Shown here: piece by piece, positions 60,784-64,000 of the stretch | How the letters are laid out: each line of letters begins with the position of its first letter | How positions within the stretch are numbered: the stretch's first letter is position 1 | Assembly: GCF_019166065.1 (NCBI RefSeq) | Contig: NZ_JAHTBN010000004.1 | Span: 372,001-436,000 of the forward strand | DNA length: 64,000 nt | From: Candidimonas humi | Lineage (GTDB): Bacteria > Pseudomonadota > Gammaproteobacteria > Burkholderiales > Burkholderiaceae_B | Direction: 5' to 3' | Notes under the pieces: model-generated | What the model was told of the DNA's origin: nothing | The model's database searches: none | Seen by the model: only the letters and a program-made list of their open reading frames with translations | Translations under genes and position numbers: made by a program

Positions 60784-62895
60784 ATGTTCGAATTCAAGAA
60801 AACATCGCACCGCCAGAAACGGCGGATCGTGCTGCGCATCTGGGTCGCCGGGGTCTTCGCGCTGCTGTGCTTCGGCGGTTTGCTGGCGCGCCTCTGGTAC
60901 CTGCAGGTCGACCGCTACGAAGGCCTGGCCGAGCGCGCCGACCAGAACCGCATCGCCGTGGTGCCCATCCCGCCGCGGCGCGGCGAGATCGTCGACCGCA
61001 ACGGTGTGGTGCTGGCGCGCAACTATCGCGACTACACGCTCGAGGTCGTTCCCGCCCGGGTCGAGCACATGACGCAGATGCTCGACGCCCTGTCGCGGCT
61101 GGTCACGCTGACGCCGCTGGATCTCAAGCGCTTCCGGCTGCGGCTGTCGCAGAATGGCCGCTATGCCCACGTACTGCTGCGCAACAACTTGAACGACACC
61201 GAGGCCGCCTGGTTCGCCGCCCACGCCTATGAATTCCCCGGGGTGGAACTGCGCGCCCGCTGGGTGCGGGAATATCCGCAGCACGAGACCGCCGCCCACG
61301 TGCTCGGTTTCGTCGGCCGCATATCCGAGACCGACGAGGCTCAACTGGAAGAGGACGGCCGCGCCGGCAACTACCGCGGTACCAACGTGATCGGCAAGAA
61401 AGGCATAGAAAAAACCTGGGAAGACGCGCTGCACGGGCATACCGGCCTCGAAGAGGTCGAAGTCACGGCCTCGGGGCGTCCGGTGCGGGTGCTGCGCCGG
61501 GTCGATCCCGTGCCCGGCTCCAACCTGGTGCTGTCGCTGGACATAGGCTTGCAGAAGGTGGCCGAGAAACTGTTCGAGGGCAAGCGCGGCGCGCTGGTGG
61601 CCATCGATCCCAAGACGGGCGATGTACTGGCTTTTGTTTCTTCGCCTTCGTTCGATCCCAATCTGTTCGTCGACGGCATCGACGTCGAGAACTGGCGCAA
61701 GCTCAACGATTCGCCCGACCATCCCCTGATCAATCGGCCCTTGTACGGTACCTATCCGATCGGCTCGACCTACAAGCCCTTCGTGGCGCTGGCCGCGCTG
61801 CAATTGCACAAGCGCAGCGCCACCGAGCGCATTCCCGACCCCGGCTATTTCGAGTTCGCCGGGCAGAAATACCGCAATGCGGGCGGCGCGGCGTATGGCC
61901 CCACCGACATGCATCATGCCCTGGTAGTGTCGTCCGACACGTATTTCTTTTCGCTCGGGCCCGAGATCGGCGTGGACGCGCTGCACGACTTCACCAAGCA
62001 GTTCGGCTTCGGCCAGCTCACCGGCATCGACCTGGACGGCGAGCGGCGCGGCGTGCTGCCTTCCACCGCCTGGAAGCGCCACGCCTACAAGAAGCCCTCG
62101 CAGCAGCACTGGTATACAGGGGAAAGCATCTCGGTGGCGGTGGGCCAGGGCTACAACTCGTTCACCTTGCTGCAACTGGCGCAGGCCACCGCCGTGCTGG
62201 CCAATAATGGCGTCTACATGAAGCCGCACCTGGTCAGCTTGGTCGAGAATTCCATGACGGGCAAGATCAAGCGCACGGTCACCAAGCCGTCCTATACCAT
62301 TCCGCTCAAGCCCGAGAATCTCAAGGTGGTCAAGGATGCGCTGGTGGACGTGGTGCGCCACGGCACCGCGCGGCAGGCCTTTGTCGGCGCCCCCTACCAG
62401 GCGGCGGGCAAGACCGGCACCGCCCAGGTCTACAGCCTGCGCGGCCGCTATCACAATACCAATGTGCCGGAACGGCTGCGCGACCACGCGCTGTTCATGG
62501 CGTATGCCCCGGCCGAAGACCCGCGCATCGCGGTGGCGCTGATCGTCGAGAATGGCGGCTGGGGGGCCACCGTGGCCGCGCCGATCGCGCGCAAGGTGTT
62601 CGACTATTGGCTGTCGCCCGATCGCACCGAAAACGAGAACCAGGTGCTCATGCCTGCGGAACTGGTCGACGGCCTGCCTCCCAAGGCGCGCGAGGCGGTG
62701 ACCGAGACCCAGGCCGTGCCCGAGCCCCAGTCCGCCGAGCACACATCCGAGGAGTCGCCCGATGCCGTCGTGCCTCCAGAGGACCAGCCCGACAACGAGC
62801 AGGACGGCAAGGACCCGCTGGCGCCGATGCGGCCGCACGGTGCGGCCCCGCAAGCCATTACCCTGGGCGAACATCGCGAACCGGAGCGCCAATGA
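60784..62895 (+). CDS. mrdA: Penicillin-binding protein 2
   Basis: A 703-residue bitopic transpeptidase: membrane helix about 18-38, pedestal domain with RRGEIVDRNGVVLARN, and a transpeptidase domain. Catalytic Ser lies in YPIGSTYKPF (SxxK), the SxN-like motif is VVSSDTYF, and KTG is in AAGKTGTAQVY. It cross-links lateral wall peptidoglycan with RodA. A C-terminal tail of about 85 residues, acidic and Pro-rich, extends beyond the fold and is longer than in E. coli PBP2 (633 residues). Its stop overlaps the rodA start by four bases. Confidence 0.97.
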   Translation: MFEFKKTSHRQKRRIVLRIWVAGVFALLCFGGLLARLWYLQVDRYEGLAERADQNRIAVVPIPPRRGEIVDRNGVVLARNYRDYTLEVVPARVEHMTQMLDALSRLVTLTPLDLKRFRLRLSQNGRYAHVLLRNNLNDTEAAWFAAHAYEFPGVELRARWVREYPQHETAAHVLGFVGRISETDEAQLEEDGRAGNYRGTNVIGKKGIEKTWEDALHGHTGLEEVEVTASGRPVRVLRRVDPVPGSNLVLSLDIGLQKVAEKLFEGKRGALVAIDPKTGDVLAFVSSPSFDPNLFVDGIDVENWRKLNDSPDHPLINRPLYGTYPIGSTYKPFVALAALQLHKRSATERIPDPGYFEFAGQKYRNAGGAAYGPTDMHHALVVSSDTYFFSLGPEIGVDALHDFTKQFGFGQLTGIDLDGERRGVLPSTAWKRHAYKKPSQQHWYTGESISVAVGQGYNSFTLLQLAQATAVLANNGVYMKPHLVSLVENSMTGKIKRTVTKPSYTIPLKPENLKVVKDALVDVVRHGTARQAFVGAPYQAAGKTGTAQVYSLRGRYHNTNVPERLRDHALFMAYAPAEDPRIAVALIVENGGWGATVAAPIARKVFDYWLSPDRTENENQVLMPAELVDGLPPKAREAVTETQAVPEPQSAEHTSEESPDAVVPPEDQPDNEQDGKDPLAPMRPHGAAPQAITLGEHREPERQ

Positions 62896-64000
62896 AACGC
62901 ATCGTCGACGCAATCGTCAAGGCATTGACCGCATTCGACTGGCCCTTGCTGGCCATCCTGGTATTGATGATGCTGCTGGGCATGACGATCATGCATTCGG
63001 CCGTGGGCGGGACCGATCTGCGCTTCTCCGACCAGATGCGCAATTTCATGATCGCGTTCTTCGCGATGTGGGTGGCGGCCCTGCTGTCTCCGCCCAAGCT
63101 GATGAAACTGGCCGTGCCGTTCTACATACTGGGCGTGGCATTGTTGCTGGGCGTGGAATTTGCCGGCGAGACCAGCAAGGGCGCGACACGCTGGCTGAAC
63201 CTGGGGTTCGGCCGGATCCAGCCCTCCGAGATGATGAAGATCGCCGTGCCGCTGATGCTGGCCTGGTATTTCCATGAGCACCAGGGCAAGCTGCGGATAC
63301 TGGATTTCATCGTCGCCGGGGTGCTGCTGGCGATTCCTTTCGGCCTGATCGCCAAGCAGCCCGACCTGGGTACCGCGCTGCTGGTGTTTACCGCGGGCTT
63401 TTGCGTCATCTACTTCGGCGGCCTGTCCTTCAAGCTGCTGATTCCCCTGGTGCTGATCACCGCGGTGGCCCTGGGGTCGCTGGTGTACTACGAGTCGCGC
63501 ATCTGCCAGCCGGGTGTCGACTGGGTGGTGCTGCACGAATACCAGAAGCATCGGGTATGCACCTTGCTCGACCCCAGTTCCGACCCGCTGGGCAAGGGTT
63601 TCCACACCATACAGTCCATGATCGCCGTCGGCTCGGGCGGTGTGTACGGCAAGGGCTATATGCAGGGCACGCAGTCGCACCTGGATTTCATCCCCGAGCG
63701 CACCACCGATTTCATCTTTGCCGTGTATGCCGAGGAATTCGGCCTGTACGGCGGCATCATGCTGCTGGCCTTGTACACGCTGCTGATCGCGCGCGGCCTG
63801 TCGATCGCGCTCAAGGCCCGCACCCAGTTCGGGCGGCTGATGGCCGGGTCCATGGCCATGATGTTCTTCGTCTATGTGTTCGTGAACATCGGCATGGTGA
63901 CGGGCATCCTGCCCGTGGTGGGGGTGCCGTTGCCGTTCATGAGCTATGGCGGCACGGCGCTCACGACGCTGGGCATAGCCTGCGGCATTTTGATGAGCAT
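62892..64000 (+). CDS. rodA: Rod shape-determining glycosyltransferase RodA (cut by window end)
   Basis: The first 369 codons of a SEDS-family polytopic protein. GETSKGATRWLNLGFGRIQPSE, the KQPDLGTALLVF stretch with the essential Asp, and VGVPLPFMSYGGTALTTLGI are clear. It polymerises glycan strands together with PBP2. The start at 62892 overlaps mrdA (ATGA). The stop codon lies beyond the window; only a few residues should be missing. Confidence 0.96.
   Translation, partial: MKRIVDAIVKALTAFDWPLLAILVLMMLLGMTIMHSAVGGTDLRFSDQMRNFMIAFFAMWVAALLSPPKLMKLAVPFYILGVALLLGVEFAGETSKGATRWLNLGFGRIQPSEMMKIAVPLMLAWYFHEHQGKLRILDFIVAGVLLAIPFGLIAKQPDLGTALLVFTAGFCVIYFGGLSFKLLIPLVLITAVALGSLVYYESRICQPGVDWVVLHEYQKHRVCTLLDPSSDPLGKGFHTIQSMIAVGSGGVYGKGYMQGTQSHLDFIPERTTDFIFAVYAEEFGLYGGIMLLALYTLLIARGLSIALKARTQFGRLMAGSMAMMFFVYVFVNIGMVTGILPVVGVPLPFMSYGGTALTTLGIACGILMS

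Overview
The window reads as chromosome of a high-GC betaproteobacterium of the Alcaligenaceae (Bordetella/Achromobacter/Pusillimonas type). The basis is gene content and order: four Bug (TctC-type) solute receptors, metX-metW, gshA, gatCAB divergent from mreB-mreC-mreD-mrdA-rodA, and a tandem-domain cytochrome c5. I could not run a database search, so the genus is an inference.

Region by region. (1) 63-1319: membrane dihaem cytochrome c5 and a tRNA-Arg(CCG). (2) About 1310-7835: an integrated, AT-richer mobile element inserted at the 3' end of the tRNA. It carries a large serine recombinase whose C-terminus is written on the antisense strand of the tRNA, a small ORF directly upstream of it, an unrecognised 231-aa protein, a roughly 1-kb highly structured noncoding region with a strong terminator, and a tightly overlapped operon (DUF2167 protein, multispanning membrane protein, membrane-anchored J-domain protein, small ORF). 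A 10-bp copy of the tRNA 3' end at 7826-7835 is the likely far boundary. (3) 8031-23574: one long minus-strand catabolic/uptake cluster (NtaA-type monooxygenase, AtuA-like DUF1446 protein, DUF4387 protein, branched-chain-type ABC transporter, lactonase-like hydrolase, MmgE/PrpD protein, aldehyde dehydrogenase, beta-hydroxyacid dehydrogenase, three Bug receptors). It is divergent from a LysR regulator and from a flavin reductase fused to an IclR effector domain. (4) 25913-32042: a second catabolic cluster (Bug receptor, GntR regulator, CoA transferase, TauD-type dioxygenase, LysR, PEP-mutase/isocitrate-lyase family enzyme) with two matching palindromic operators. (5) 32353-39536: pirin, a Tat-exported molybdenum hydroxylase pair, gshA, a lipoprotein and a stand-alone LuxR-type HTH. 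(6) 39720-43004: SAM-II riboswitch, metX, metW and an AmpG-like transporter. (7) 43080-47810: IclR-regulated acyl-CoA ligase, enoyl-CoA hydratase and atypical SDR, ending in a fragment of a LivK-type receptor. (8) 47868-54436: TetR with a perfect inverted-repeat operator, a 7-bp tandem repeat, transglutaminase, orphan HigA, xth, pyrE, LysR, DoxX and a DODA-type dioxygenase. (9) 54464-64000: gatBAC (minus) and the rod-shape operon mreBCD-mrdA-rodA (plus), rodA cut by the window end.

The least explained part is the element at 1310-7835. Its noncoding region has hairpins near the 5' end with loops containing CGCCAA and three hairpins at the 3' end with identical TTGGCG loops. The two loop types are exactly complementary, which suggests kissing-loop contacts within or between RNA molecules.
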